Counted from the stretch's first letter, positions 1 to 8,636 are shown. The stretch: DNA of 64,000 nucleotides from Aminipila terrae (GCF_010120715.1 NZ_CP047591.1:2108001-2172000); one strand, 5' to 3'. A program made the numbers and translations. The notes: generated by a model from the letters alone, not told the origin.

Positions 1-480
1 TTAGCCACAGGAATAAGGGCAGGGGAATTAAGGGCTTTAACAGTTGGTAACATTAATTTGAAGGATGATTACATTATTCTGAACAAGACCAAAAATCGGG
101 AAGCAAGAATATTGCCAATACCAACGACATTACATATTGTACTACAAGAATGGTTAAGTATTAGAAATGCTTCTAAAGAAGATTATCTTTTTTGTAATAT
201 ATATGGTGAACAAATGCAAAGAAGTGTATTGCAGACTGCCATTAAAAGGTATTCTAAAAGAAGGGGGATAAACAAATATGGATTGCACCTATATAGGCAT
301 ACATTTATTACACTTTCAGTTAGAAAAGGAATGTCCCCGTTGATGCTAAAGCGAATAACAGGGCATAAGTCAATGAAGATGCTGGAAAGGTATTATGCAT
401 TTAATCCTACTGACCTTGTGAATATAGTAGATGAATTTAATCCGTTGGAAGAATTCAGACCAAAGCAAAGAAGATATTAG
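1..480 (+). CDS. Tyrosine recombinase (integrase), C-terminal part
   Basis: Catalytic domain of a phage-integrase-family tyrosine recombinase, cut by the left window edge; the reading frame is open from base 1. Visible active-site elements are the first catalytic Arg in TGIRAGEL (codon at 16-18), a Lys-containing beta-hairpin (NKTKNREAR), the HLYRHTF box (HxxR), the GHKS histidine, and the nucleophilic Tyr region ERYYAF near the end. The N-terminal arm and core-binding domains lie outside the window. Together with the guaA remnant at 11.8 kb it is the natural candidate for the enzyme that integrated the element occupying 1-11.8 kb. That assignment is inference; the family call is secure. Confidence 0.93.
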   Translation, partial: LATGIRAGELRALTVGNINLKDDYIILNKTKNREARILPIPTTLHIVLQEWLSIRNASKEDYLFCNIYGEQMQRSVLQTAIKRYSKRRGINKYGLHLYRHTFITLSVRKGMSPLMLKRITGHKSMKMLERYYAFNPTDLVNIVDEFNPLEEFRPKQRRY

Positions 481-492
481 TGGGGTGGCATT

Positions 493-768
493 ATGAATAA
501 GAATTTAATTGATAAGGCAACTATATCTAATATCGCTTACATGTATTGTTCAGAAGCTGTTATTTCCCCATCGGACGAAAATTATGAAGAATTAATTAAT
601 ACTAACTTAGCAACATTAAATGAAAAACTTCATACACAGTTGGAATATGAAGGGGCTGAGGAAGTATTTAATCTGATTATCGATTACGGTGAAGCACAAG
701 GGCAAAAATACTTTGAAGAAGGTGTAATGGTAGGAATAAAGCTGGCTAAAGAAATATCTAAAATATAA
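493..768 (+). CDS. Small hypothetical protein of the mobile element
   Basis: 91 residues, acidic and probably mostly helical, with no transmembrane segment and no motif I recognise. It starts 12 bases after the integrase stop behind a GGGGTGG ribosome binding site and is followed at once by an intrinsic terminator, so it is probably the last gene of the integrase transcript. Small accessory proteins are common beside integrases (for example excisionases), but no helix-turn-helix is evident here, so no function is assigned. Confidence 0.6.
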   Translation: MNKNLIDKATISNIAYMYCSEAVISPSDENYEELINTNLATLNEKLHTQLEYEGAEEVFNLIIDYGEAQGQKYFEEGVMVGIKLAKEISKI

Positions 769-780
769 TAGTATATTGAC

Positions 781-814
781 CATGGCAATCCATAAAAAGG
801 TTGCCATGTTTTTT
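781..814 (+). terminator. Intrinsic terminator after integrase operon
   Basis: Perfect 8-bp stem CATGGCAA/TTGCCATG (781-788 and 801-808) followed by six T residues. It closes the integrase and small-protein transcript. Confidence 0.85.
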
Positions 815-1014
815 ATCCTTTGAATTATGTGGATGTAGTAGAAAATTAAATCTGAAAGATTAATTTGCATATATAATTTTGGGGTGTTATTTACCATCCA
901 GAATGGAAATTAATAAAATATGACCCTATTTACCTATTAAGATTAAATCAGTGCCTAAAAGCATTATAGAAGCTAAAAAATGAAATTATATACAATACTG
1001 CGCTACAATATAGA

Positions 1015-1045
1015 TTTTGGGCACGCAAATAGGGCGTGCCCAAAA
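1015..1045. repeat. 12-bp perfect inverted repeat
   Basis: TTTTGGGCACGC (1015-1026) and GCGTGCCCAAAA (1034-1045) around a 7-nt loop. No T-run follows on either strand, so it is not a standard terminator; a protein-binding site or RNA hairpin is possible. Confidence 0.6.
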
Positions 1046-1250
1046 AGCAATAGCCACCTTAATTATTAGTATTGATAAACGCATAATTAAGAAATGCATA
1101 TTTGACAAACCTAAAAATAGCAAAATATATTCAATTGTTATGATTTGAATGTGGCAAACATTTTAACTATATGAATAATTATACCACAAAATATGCATAA
1201 TGTCAAATTGATGTAAAAACCAATCAACATTCTTGAAAATCGGCACGAAT

Positions 1251-1279
1251 TTGACAAATCAATAGTAATTTGCTATAAT
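1251..1279 (+). promoter_or_regulatory. Consensus sigma-A promoter
   Basis: TTGACA at 1251-1256 and TATAAT at 1274-1279 with exactly 17 bp between them, a full match to the housekeeping consensus. No gene starts within 500 bp downstream, which is why a noncoding transcript is suspected. Confidence 0.8.
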
Positions 1280-1285
1280 TTAGGT

Positions 1286-1718
1286 GTTGGTTGAGATTGA
1301 TAATGCATTGAATATACTTTTAATCATATGATTTATACGTTAATATTGAATAAATATGCATAGAGTATATGAAACGTTGTGGGAACAGATAGATATAGTC
1401 ATGTGCATATATGTGTATATAAATAGGAAGCGATTTGATGTGGTAAACGAATTCTTTCCTTATAATCAAAGTTGTTCCGTCTTGAAACCAACAACCGTAA
1501 TATTATGGAAGTATCACACCGTTATAATTAATATAGGATTTAGTGCGCACAATCCTATATTTAATAGTTGGAACATTAGTTAATTCTAATAGTGGGTAAG
1601 ACCACATAAAGAAAGGTAGGTTTGCTATGCATTACGGATAAATTAAAATTCAAATTTTATTAACACGATATCACTTAAAGAACAAACAATTTAATTATAG
1701 TTGTAATGTTCTTTTTTT
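1286..1718 (+). ncRNA. Candidate noncoding or leader RNA, about 430 nt
   Basis: The interval runs from the consensus promoter at 1251-1279 to a terminator-like hairpin at 1677-1718. It contains a 10-bp perfect hairpin (arms 1531-1540 and 1551-1560) whose loop holds the palindrome GTGCGCAC, and a tiny ORF (1627-1641) with its own ribosome binding site. A 75-codon frame inside it has poor composition and no ribosome binding site. It could be an independent small RNA or the attenuated leader of the gene at 1791. I recognise no known RNA family. Confidence 0.3.
1677..1718 (+). terminator. Intrinsic terminator-like hairpin
   Basis: AAAGAACA (1677-1684) pairs with TGTTCTTT (1707-1714), extended inward by ACAA/TTGT, and is followed by more T residues. 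It lies 70 bases upstream of the gene at 1791. Confidence 0.6.
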
Positions 1719-1739
1719 ATCACTTTTAAATTACAGAAT

Positions 1740-1755
1740 ATTACATTAATGTAAT
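1740..1755. promoter_or_regulatory. 16-bp perfect palindrome (possible operator)
   Basis: ATTACATTAATGTAAT is perfectly self-complementary and lies 35 bases upstream of the start at 1791. An operator for a dimeric repressor is possible; no partner is identified. Confidence 0.4.
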
Positions 1756-1790
1756 TTAATTATTTTAATATAAGAAAGGATGATGACATT

Positions 1791-2441
1791 ATGTTGGTAA
1801 ATTCAAACGTAATAAATAATCAAGATAATTGGAAAGAAAAATCTGCCCAAGGGCATAAGACTGAAAATGTCTTTAGACTTGCGCAGCAAGTTAATGGTGT
1901 TAACTGTGAAATGGTTGGTGAAATTGATAGATATTATCATTTTGGTGATATCATATTAGATGGTGAAAATATGGTAGAAATAAAACAAGATAACAAAATT
2001 CACGAAAGTAATAATATTTTGTTTGAAAGATACCATAAGTATCCAATGGCAAATATAAGGATAACCCAAAAAAATAAATATAACCTTCAATATAGAATAA
2101 GTGATGGATGGTTTCAGACTGGTGAATATTCCAGCTTAGTATTTGTTGATACCGTTGAAAAAATGTTTTATGTAATAGAAGATTATCAGGCAGCGAAGCA
2201 GTTCATTCTTAATAATTTGGGAAACGACCAAATTGTAAAACCGAAAGATGGACTTATAGACTATAAGGAAAATGCCTTGGGATACTTCTATTTGGTTCCA
2301 GTCGCAAAATTAGTAGAAGCGGGATTGTTAGAAATAAAGCCTATTGAAGAACCTGTAAAGGGGTTTGTGGAAGACCACTATGACAGTTGGAATGAAAGCC
2401 TAATGAAACAAGTAGAATTTATTCCAATTATAGAAAATTAA
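1791..2441 (+). CDS. PD-(D/E)XK nuclease-like protein
   Basis: 216 residues with no signal peptide. The stretch GDIILDG followed about ten residues later by MVEIKQD has the layout of the PD-(D/E)XK active site: an Asp, then E-x-K on the next strand. That fold is common in restriction enzymes, resolvases and mobile-element nucleases, so DNA cleavage is a reasonable guess from one motif only. The remainder, rich in aromatic residues, is not recognised. The start is supported by AGAAAGGA about ten bases upstream. An SF2 helicase gene follows on the same strand after about 80 bases, suggesting that the two act together. Confidence 0.55.
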   Translation: MLVNSNVINNQDNWKEKSAQGHKTENVFRLAQQVNGVNCEMVGEIDRYYHFGDIILDGENMVEIKQDNKIHESNNILFERYHKYPMANIRITQKNKYNLQYRISDGWFQTGEYSSLVFVDTVEKMFYVIEDYQAAKQFILNNLGNDQIVKPKDGLIDYKENALGYFYLVPVAKLVEAGLLEIKPIEEPVKGFVEDHYDSWNESLMKQVEFIPIIEN

Positions 2442-2520
2442 TAACTGCGAAGTAGATAATTTATTTTATCTACTTCCTTTTTATTCTTTACTTAAAATAA
2501 AAATACGAAAGGAAATATAA

Positions 2521-3969
2521 ATGGAAAATAAAAGAATATCAGATAAAATTACAACAGAAGAAATTGCAAAGTGGAATAACAAAGTAGTAACAATAACAGC
2601 TCCAACAGGGGCAGGGAAAAGCCATTTTATAAAAAATAATCTATATGATTATGCTAAGGCCAAGGGTGAAAGAATTCTTATGTTAATTCATAGGTTGAAC
2701 TGCATAGAACAATTTACAATGGAATTAGAAAAGGAAGGAAAATTAGATATTATTGATATTAGAACATATCAAAGTAATGAATATTTTAGTTTGCCTAAAG
2801 ACTTTAATTTTAATGAATATCAGTATATAGTTTGTGATGAATTTCATTATTTCTTATCGGACAGTTGCTTTAATCAAAGAACAGAAGTAAGTCTTGAAAG
2901 AATATTAAATGTCGAAAATGCGACAAAGATATTTTTATCCGCTACCAGTAAAAATATGAAAGAATATATTAGTGGTGTGCTTGGAATTGAAACTATTAAT
3001 TATAAATTTGAATATGACTATAGTTTTATTAATCAGTTAACTTTTTATTACAGCACAGATTACATTGAAAAATATATGAAGCAAATAATTGAATTGGGCG
3101 AAAAAGCAATATTCTTCATCCAGTCAGCAACAAAGGGTTATGAATTATATAAAAAATATGATAAATACACTTTATATAATTGTGGAAAATCCGATTCACA
3201 TTATAAATATGTGGACAAAGAAAAAATTACAAATATGTTGCAAAATGAATGCTTTGATGGACAGATATTTATTACCACCACTTGCTTAGAAGCAGGGGTA
3301 AATATTAAGGATACCCAATTAAAGCATATAGTTATAGACGTAGAAGATGTTGATGTTATGCAACAGTGCATTGGAAGAAAGCGTATACAAGGCGAACTTG
3401 ATAAAGTGAATTTATATATTCATGCTGTGAATAACAAAAAACTTGGTGGCAAAATAACACAGCTTAAAGATATGCTTATACCCATCCAATATTTATTACA
3501 CAATGGATATATTGAATATATTAGAAAATATGCGCGTAAAGAACAGTCAAGACTTATATATGATGAAGTTTTAGCGGATAACAAAGTAGTGAAAAAGGTT
3601 AATAATGTAATGCTTTATAAGAAAAAGTGTGATATTGAACTATATAAGGAAATGGTGAAACAAGGATATTGTAAATATATATCTAAATTATTTGGTAATA
3701 AAAAGTATTCGGTAGAAGAAAATATAAGACGTTCCAAAGAATTAAAACCAATTTTAGAAGAATTAGAAAATAAGAAATTGTTTAAACAAGAAAAGAATAT
3801 ATTAATAAATGCCCTTAATGTAAGGGTTGCAGGAAGACAACAAAAAACTTATGCAAAATTAAATCAAGGGTTAAAGTGGCTTGGGCTTCCATACGTAATA
3901 ATCCCTAAAAGAACAAAACATGAAAGATATTGGATAATAGAAAAAATAGATAATGATAAAATAGCTTAA
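2521..3969 (+). CDS. Superfamily 2 DExH-box helicase
   Basis: 482 residues with a complete SF2 helicase core: motif I APTGAGKS (near residue 28), motif II CDEFH (DExH, near residue 105), motif III LSATS, motif V TTTCLEAGVNI and motif VI QCIGRKRIQ. It should be a soluble ATP-dependent nucleic-acid translocase. The C-terminal 150 residues are lysine-rich and may bind nucleic acid. No nuclease domain is fused, but a PD-(D/E)XK-like gene lies directly upstream. On a mobile element the role could be replication, transfer or defence; sequence alone does not decide. Ribosome binding site GAAAGGA. Confidence 0.85.
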   Translation: MENKRISDKITTEEIAKWNNKVVTITAPTGAGKSHFIKNNLYDYAKAKGERILMLIHRLNCIEQFTMELEKEGKLDIIDIRTYQSNEYFSLPKDFNFNEYQYIVCDEFHYFLSDSCFNQRTEVSLERILNVENATKIFLSATSKNMKEYISGVLGIETINYKFEYDYSFINQLTFYYSTDYIEKYMKQIIELGEKAIFFIQSATKGYELYKKYDKYTLYNCGKSDSHYKYVDKEKITNMLQNECFDGQIFITTTCLEAGVNIKDTQLKHIVIDVEDVDVMQQCIGRKRIQGELDKVNLYIHAVNNKKLGGKITQLKDMLIPIQYLLHNGYIEYIRKYARKEQSRLIYDEVLADNKVVKKVNNVMLYKKKCDIELYKEMVKQGYCKYISKLFGNKKYSVEENIRRSKELKPILEELENKKLFKQEKNILINALNVRVAGRQQKTYAKLNQGLKWLGLPYVIIPKRTKHERYWIIEKIDNDKIA

Positions 3970-4282
3970 ATTATTTTAGGGTGACAATTTTGTTGTAAAG
4001 CTGTATTAAGGATAACACCATTTTTGTCACCTATTTAATTGTAAAGATGTAAGGGAATGCGACTGGAAAGTGTAATACCCTGCAAAATGTAATATGGTGG
4101 TATATAAATTTATAATATAGAAAATAAAAACTAAATTTTATTAATGTAAAAAGTAATTAGAAATATTTGTTTATGCATTTAATCCTGTGCATAAAGGAGG
4201 TATGGGGTAGGTTTACATTTGTATGATGTTTTCAAGGGTAATTAAACGATATGGTCATTACATTCCCCGTCACAATGAAGAG
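3970..4282. other. Intergenic region, weak inverted repeat
   Basis: About 310 bases between the helicase and the convergent XRE gene. A long-loop inverted repeat (GGTGACAA near 3980, TTGTCACC near 4023) could be a weak terminator. A strong AAAGGAGG at about 4195 is followed by ATG then an early stop. Nothing else is supported. Confidence 0.4.
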
Positions 4283-4486
4283 TTATTTATTAGGAATGTG
4301 TTTGATGATATCAGAAACAGTACATTCAAGGATGGTGCAAAGGTCATCTATTGTATTGGTATTAATGCCCTTGTTGTGTTTAAGTCTTGAAATAGTAGAA
4401 CTACTGATGCCGTATTTTTTAATTAAATTATAGGTGCTTATTTTTTTGTCGCTTATTGTCTGCCAAAAGGGCTCATAACTAATCAT
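4283..4486 (-). CDS. XRE-family helix-turn-helix regulator, short form
   Basis: 67 residues starting at MISYEPF; an upstream in-frame ATG would add 17 residues but has no ribosome binding site, whereas GAAAGGTG lies before 4486. The protein is nearly all Cro/C1-type HTH: helices around TYNLIKKYGISSSTISRLK (turn and recognition helix), then the typical tail TIDDLCTILECTVSDII. Such YozG-like single-domain regulators usually control neighbouring mobile-element genes. It is divergent from the SLH protein gene at 4634, so the 147 bases between them probably hold operators for one or both. Confidence 0.85.
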   Translation of the reverse strand: MISYEPFWQTISDKKISTYNLIKKYGISSSTISRLKHNKGINTNTIDDLCTILECTVSDIIKHIPNK

Positions 4487-4633
4487 TCTTATTGCACACA
4501 CCTTTCTTAATTCTATATATAAAAGTATAATTGGCAATTTTTATGTTGAATATGCTCTAAATAACGACTATAATCTAAAAATAGAGCATATTATTTAGTT
4601 ATAAAGACCAGTAAAAGGAAGGTGTGTATTAAA

Positions 4634-6202
4634 ATGAAAAAGACTTTAATTTATTTTTTTACAGTGGTTGCTTTAATCATTTCAACAACTGTTATTGCTT
4701 TTGGAGCAAATTATTATGATTTAAATGGGACAGCCTATCAAAAATATGCAAGTGAATTGTCTAACAGGGGGATTATATCAGGCTATCCAGATGGTCAATT
4801 TAAACCCAATAATAATATTACAAGGGCTGAGTTCGCTACGATGGTTGCCAAGATGGATGGTGTAAACAATACAGCACAATATAATTCCAGCTTTAACGAT
4901 ATGGAAGGATATAGTTGGGCAAAGGGATACATAGGTTATTGTGCTAGTAAAGGGATTTTGAAAGGTGATGGAAAAGGAAATGTCATGCCTGCTCAAAATA
5001 TCACCCTTGGAGAAGCAGTTACTATGGTGGTAAGGGCATTAGGGTATGAAAAAGATATTCAGACAGGATATGCTTGGCCACAGAACTACATAAATGTAGC
5101 AACGAAATATAGCTTACTAAATAATGTTCCATCCTATTTGAATGATACAGTGCTTACAAGGGGTGATGTGTCTATAATGCTATATAATTCCGTAAGTCCA
5201 TCTAATACGGTAATAGCTAACAATGAAGTTAATGTAAACAGTAATAACAATATTACCATTAATGATAATTCTGTTACGGATAATTCAGTGAAGACAAATA
5301 TTACGATTAATATCACGGAGCCGAAAATTAATAGTGATACTAAAAATATTAGCACATTGGAAGCAGATAAAGAAAAGTTACAAGAATATATTAATGAATG
5401 CAATTTAAACAAGCAAAAATTACAGATTAAATTAGACCAATACGAAGACAAATTGAAAGAAGCAAAGGCAAATTTAGAAGCCGTTAAACAGCAAAAAACA
5501 GTTAGGGTATATCATGCAGACCAGGGATGGGTCTATGAAGCTGACCAGAATGCAGTAAAGAAATGCGAGGAGCAAGTAACATATTATGAAGGCTATGTAA
5601 AACAGTATCAGCTTTTAATAGAAGAATGGAACAGCAAAATAGCTTCTGCTGAAAAGAAGATTGCCCAACTAGAAAAGCAAATAGATGAATTAAAGGGTAA
5701 TACCAATAATAATCAGCCTAACAAAGATAGTGATAAGCCGTCTAAGGTTATAAAAGGATATGGAGTTATTAACGAAAAGAATACTGGGTCAAATAATGAT
5801 GGCGATAAGGTATTCTACGTTGTCGGTTATATGGATGGCAAAGAGTTAGATGCATTAACGGATGACCAGTCTTCATTCAATAGCTGGAAAGTTCCAACCA
5901 AAAGCGGTGATAATTGGTATTTATATGAGATTGGAGTTAATTCAAAAAATGTAATTGTATCAACTGATAAAATTAGTGCGGATATAAACAAAGAAACCAT
6001 AAAAGATGCAGATAATAGACTTTCGGTAGTAATTCCTTCAGGTAAGAGATACGCTTTATCTTCAAAGGCTACTATTTATCAAGTAACTGATGATGGATAC
6101 AGCGTATACAGTGGAAAGCTAAAGGCAGGGGATTGTATATCGTTATATGAAACGGATTCCAGCGAAGATGGATACGATATAGTTATATTTTCGAGGCCGT
6201 AA
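4634..6202 (+). CDS. SLH-domain surface protein with coiled coil and a novel C-terminal domain
   Basis: 522 residues from the ATG at 4634 (AAGGAAGG 11 bases upstream; a GTG at 4622 overlaps that site). A signal peptide (MKKT, hydrophobic core, AFGA) precedes S-layer homology repeats at roughly residues 30-190 (GYPDGQFKPNNNITRAEFA is typical), which anchor proteins to cell-wall polysaccharide. A Thr/Asn-rich linker and a long Lys/Glu coiled coil (about 235-365) follow. The last 150 residues (DNA 5744-6199), ending ETDSSEDGYDIVIFSRP, closely match two repeats in the surface protein at 46797-48188. The protein is therefore exported and wall-bound; the role of the terminal domain is unknown. Confidence 0.85.
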   Translation: MKKTLIYFFTVVALIISTTVIAFGANYYDLNGTAYQKYASELSNRGIISGYPDGQFKPNNNITRAEFATMVAKMDGVNNTAQYNSSFNDMEGYSWAKGYIGYCASKGILKGDGKGNVMPAQNITLGEAVTMVVRALGYEKDIQTGYAWPQNYINVATKYSLLNNVPSYLNDTVLTRGDVSIMLYNSVSPSNTVIANNEVNVNSNNNITINDNSVTDNSVKTNITINITEPKINSDTKNISTLEADKEKLQEYINECNLNKQKLQIKLDQYEDKLKEAKANLEAVKQQKTVRVYHADQGWVYEADQNAVKKCEEQVTYYEGYVKQYQLLIEEWNSKIASAEKKIAQLEKQIDELKGNTNNNQPNKDSDKPSKVIKGYGVINEKNTGSNNDGDKVFYVVGYMDGKELDALTDDQSSFNSWKVPTKSGDNWYLYEIGVNSKNVIVSTDKISADINKETIKDADNRLSVVIPSGKRYALSSKATIYQVTDDGYSVYSGKLKAGDCISLYETDSSEDGYDIVIFSRP

Positions 6203-6229
6203 GGGTTTATTGTTATTGGAGGTAATGGA

Positions 6230-6967
6230 ATGGCTTTAAGAAAATGCCCAAATTGCGGAAAAGAAATATCTATAAATTCTGCTAGCTGTTTTTATTGTGG
6301 TGCTGAAATTAATGCTGAAAGTAATATTAATTCACCACAGAATTCAAATGCTGGTAATAAAAATAGTCAAACAATAAAAAAGGTGGTACGGAATAAGAAA
6401 TCACTTATTGCAATATCCATAGCAATTGTGCTTTTACTTAGCTGGATAATTGGAATTAATGTGCATAATGCACCGATGAAAAAAGCGATGGGTTACATTG
6501 ATACGATGGCAAAATGTCAAGATGCTATTGATAATGAAACAAATAGAGACCTTATGGCACTTGAGATAACTTCTTTTAATGCTAGTAAGTCGTCATTAAA
6601 TCGAATTAAAAATGAATTGACGGAAAGGCAGCTTGCAAACGTAGATGCTTATTTGGAAAGTAAAAAGTTAGATGATAATAACATGGGAGCATTTGAAGAT
6701 TTGAAAATAGAAACAGCAGGGTTATCCAAGGATGGTGATTACGCATACTTCAAAGGGCGTATAAAAAATGTAGGAGATTCTACATATAGCAATGTGAAAG
6801 TAAAAGCTATTTACTATGATAGAAATAAAGAAGTTTTGACAACGGATGAGATCTATGCGGTTGGAGGCGAAGGGATAGAACCAAATGAAACTGTGCAGTT
6901 TGATTTTATGACAAAAGTTGATGGCGATTTAAAAAATGCACGCATGCAAATTATGGAGTGGGATTAA
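6230..6967 (+). CDS. Zinc-ribbon membrane protein with FxLYD-like C-terminal domain
   Basis: 245 residues. The N-terminal zinc ribbon (CPNCGKEI, then CFYCGAEI) is followed by one transmembrane helix (about residues 58-78, SLIAISIAIVLLLSWIIGI). A helical region comes next, then a C-terminal beta domain with the pattern GRIKNVGDSTYSNVKVKAI resembling FxLYD domains. The zinc ribbon is probably cytoplasmic and the rest outside. It starts 27 bases after the SLH gene behind GGAGG and is probably cotranscribed with it. The first 25 residues resemble the protein at 24012 (MALxKCPxCGxEIS, SCFYCG), so the two share a module. Confidence 0.75.
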   Translation: MALRKCPNCGKEISINSASCFYCGAEINAESNINSPQNSNAGNKNSQTIKKVVRNKKSLIAISIAIVLLLSWIIGINVHNAPMKKAMGYIDTMAKCQDAIDNETNRDLMALEITSFNASKSSLNRIKNELTERQLANVDAYLESKKLDDNNMGAFEDLKIETAGLSKDGDYAYFKGRIKNVGDSTYSNVKVKAIYYDRNKEVLTTDEIYAVGGEGIEPNETVQFDFMTKVDGDLKNARMQIMEWD

Positions 6968-7033
6968 AATTACATATTTTCGAGAGTTTTATAGCAGGGA
7001 TTTCTATTTGAAGTCCTTGTTTTTTATGGGTAT

Positions 7034-7120
7034 CATAATGTATACATTATGGGACTACGTATTTAATAGGTTGGAAAGGTATCAAAATGTATAGATGTGA
7101 ATTTTGATAAGTATCAAAAT
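7034..7120. repeat. res-like cluster of inverted repeats upstream of serine recombinase
   Basis: An 18-bp perfect palindrome CATAATGTATACATTATG lies at 7034-7051. TATCAAAAT at 7080-7088, its complement ATTTTGATA at 7101-7109 and TATCAAAAT again at 7112-7120 follow; TATCATAAT at 7031-7039 is a fourth near-copy. Clustered dimer sites directly upstream of a resolvase gene are the usual form of a res site that also autoregulates the gene. Confidence 0.55.
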
Positions 7121-7126
7121 AAAGAG

Positions 7127-7153
7127 TTGACATTTTAAGACTAAAGTTATACT
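7127..7153 (+). promoter_or_regulatory. Promoter of the serine recombinase gene
   Basis: TTGACA at 7127-7132 and TATACT at 7148-7153 with a short 15-bp spacer, next to the TATCAAAAT repeats, so binding there could repress it. Confidence 0.5.
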
Positions 7154-7191
7154 ATATATCATATAGGACAACTTCGAAAGGTGGTAATAGA

Positions 7192-7842
7192 ATGAAACTT
7201 TACGGATACCATAGAACAAGCACTACAGACCAACATCTTGATAGGGGTGTAAATGAAATTCAAGAATATTGCACTACTAATAATTTAATATTGGAAAAGA
7301 TATTTACAGACCAGCAGACAGGAAAGAACTTCAATCGCCCACGCTATACAATAATGAAGGAAGATGTTTTAAGGGATGGCGATATATTACTTATTACAGA
7401 AATAGACCGTTTAGGAAGAAATAAAGAAGATACTTTAAAGGAACTACGATACTATAAGGAAAACGGTATTCGTGTTATGATATTAGAAATCCCAACAACA
7501 TTAGTAGACTATAGTTCCTTAAATAATTATATGGCTAAAATGATAATGGAAACTATTAATAATATGCTTATTGAAATGTATACCGTATTTGCACAGGTAG
7601 AAATAGAAAAGAAAGAAAAGCGTCAGCGTGAAGGGATTGAAGCTATGAAAGCAAGGGGCGAATGGGGTAGATATGGCAGACCAAAAGCTATTGACAATGA
7701 TACCTTTGAAAAAGCATACAAACGGGTCTTAGATGGCGAAATTAAGCCATTTGAATGTATACGTGAATTAGGAATGACAAAAGCTACATTCTATAGATAT
7801 AAAAGGCAATTTGAAATGAAAGAAAGGAATAGAAATGATTGA
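7192..7842 (+). CDS. Serine recombinase (resolvase/invertase family)
   Basis: 216 residues, close to the usual length of small resolvases. The N-terminal catalytic domain shows YHRTSTTDQ with the nucleophilic Ser at about residue 10, followed by the DRLGRN arginine motif. The long E helix (EIEKKEKRQREGIEAMKARG) leads to a short C-terminal helix-turn-helix (MTKATFYRYKRQF). It cuts and rejoins DNA through a phosphoserine link. The repeat cluster immediately upstream is its likely target. It starts behind GAAAGGTGG, and its last codons overlap the next gene. Confidence 0.93.
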   Translation: MKLYGYHRTSTTDQHLDRGVNEIQEYCTTNNLILEKIFTDQQTGKNFNRPRYTIMKEDVLRDGDILLITEIDRLGRNKEDTLKELRYYKENGIRVMILEIPTTLVDYSSLNNYMAKMIMETINNMLIEMYTVFAQVEIEKKEKRQREGIEAMKARGEWGRYGRPKAIDNDTFEKAYKRVLDGEIKPFECIRELGMTKATFYRYKRQFEMKERNRND

Positions 7843-8389
7843 AAAGATTGATTATGCATTGCCGATAATAATTATATTTATGGCAATTACAATTTTTGTT
7901 ACAGGTATGTTTATGTTTTATAAGCTGTTTGCAAGGTTTTCTGATAGGACAGCACGAAAAATTGAAATTGTGGGATATGTTGTATTAACAGTAGTTTTGA
8001 TTTGGGAACTACTATTTAAAAATATTTTAATGGCGGAGTTCTATCAATCAGATAGTTTTTTCATATCACAAAAATTAGATGATATATATACATTATTAAT
8101 TCACCCTGAAATTCCGGAAGATACATATAGATTTTATAATCTACAGCAAAATGAGGGTGTTATAACGCAAATTGTAATAACTGATAGTATTGAATTTGTG
8201 CTAAAGCTTATAAGTACCCTTGCTATTGCTATTGGTAGAATTCAAGAATTATTAATCACAAAAAAGGACGGGGGGAAAGACAACCCAAAAATCCTACAAG
8301 GCCAGGATTGCTATCAGCCTATAGATGAAAATAAAGCTGATTTATCCTTAAACAAAGAAATAAAATCAAATAACACATGTTCGTACTAA
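7835..8389 (+). CDS. Hypothetical membrane protein
   Basis: 184 residues overlapping the end of the recombinase gene by 8 bases, so translation is probably coupled. Hydrophobic segments at about residues 8-30 and 46-66, and a third near 125-145 (FVLKLISTLAIAIGRI), suggest two or three membrane helices; the tail is charged. No family recognised. Confidence 0.7.
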   Translation: MIEKIDYALPIIIIFMAITIFVTGMFMFYKLFARFSDRTARKIEIVGYVVLTVVLIWELLFKNILMAEFYQSDSFFISQKLDDIYTLLIHPEIPEDTYRFYNLQQNEGVITQIVITDSIEFVLKLISTLAIAIGRIQELLITKKDGGKDNPKILQGQDCYQPIDENKADLSLNKEIKSNNTCSY

Positions 8390-8523
8390 ATCTTTAGAAC
8401 AATGGTATTAATACAAAATAAGGTTTACTGCATATCCAATCTATGGTAATGTAAAAATGATGTTCGATTGAAAATAGAAAGCATAATTATTCAACAAATT
8501 ATAATTTAAAAATTAACATACAC

Positions 8524-8636
8524 TTTGCAAGGTTAAATACCTTGCTTTTTTATTGTGTATTCCATAATATTCGACAAGTAGTTTATTATTTATACAAATT
8601 ATGGTAGTATACATCTGAAAGGATGTGTATACTACT
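8524..8636 (+). repeat. Cassette repeat, copy 1 (terminator, promoter and RBS unit)
   Basis: Begins with the hairpin GCAAGG-TTAAATA-CCTTGC and a T-run (8527-8551). After a variable stretch come AGTTTATTATTTATACAAA, TTATGGTAGTATAC and CTGAAAGGATGTGT. The same modules precede the next two genes, and the hairpin recurs after the third. TATGGTA(A/G)TAT is the likely -10 region and AAAGGATG the ribosome binding site. Confidence 0.8.

Larger units (their letters stand above)
815..1790. other. Long intergenic region with promoter, hairpins and operator-like palindrome
   Basis: About 975 bases with no convincing protein gene. The parts I can support are listed separately: an inverted repeat at 1015-1045, a consensus promoter at 1251-1279, a hairpin at 1531-1560, a terminator at 1677-1718 and a palindrome at 1740-1755. 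Three TTTGACA boxes (around 1100 and 1250, and inverted near 1201) may be binding sites. A mini-ORF of four sense codons (ATG CAT TAC GGA TAA, 1627-1641) follows a good AGGTAGG site. Confidence 0.6.

Noticed and set aside
1356..1583. 75-codon ORF in the long intergenic region
   Set aside because: No ribosome binding site, unusual composition, and it runs through a hairpin; treated as part of a possible RNA instead.
4223..4390. Plus-strand ORF of about 55 codons antisense to the XRE gene
   Set aside because: It overlaps the clear HTH gene on the other strand and its apparent coding quality is likely a shadow; the AAAGGAGG at 4195 is too far from its ATG.
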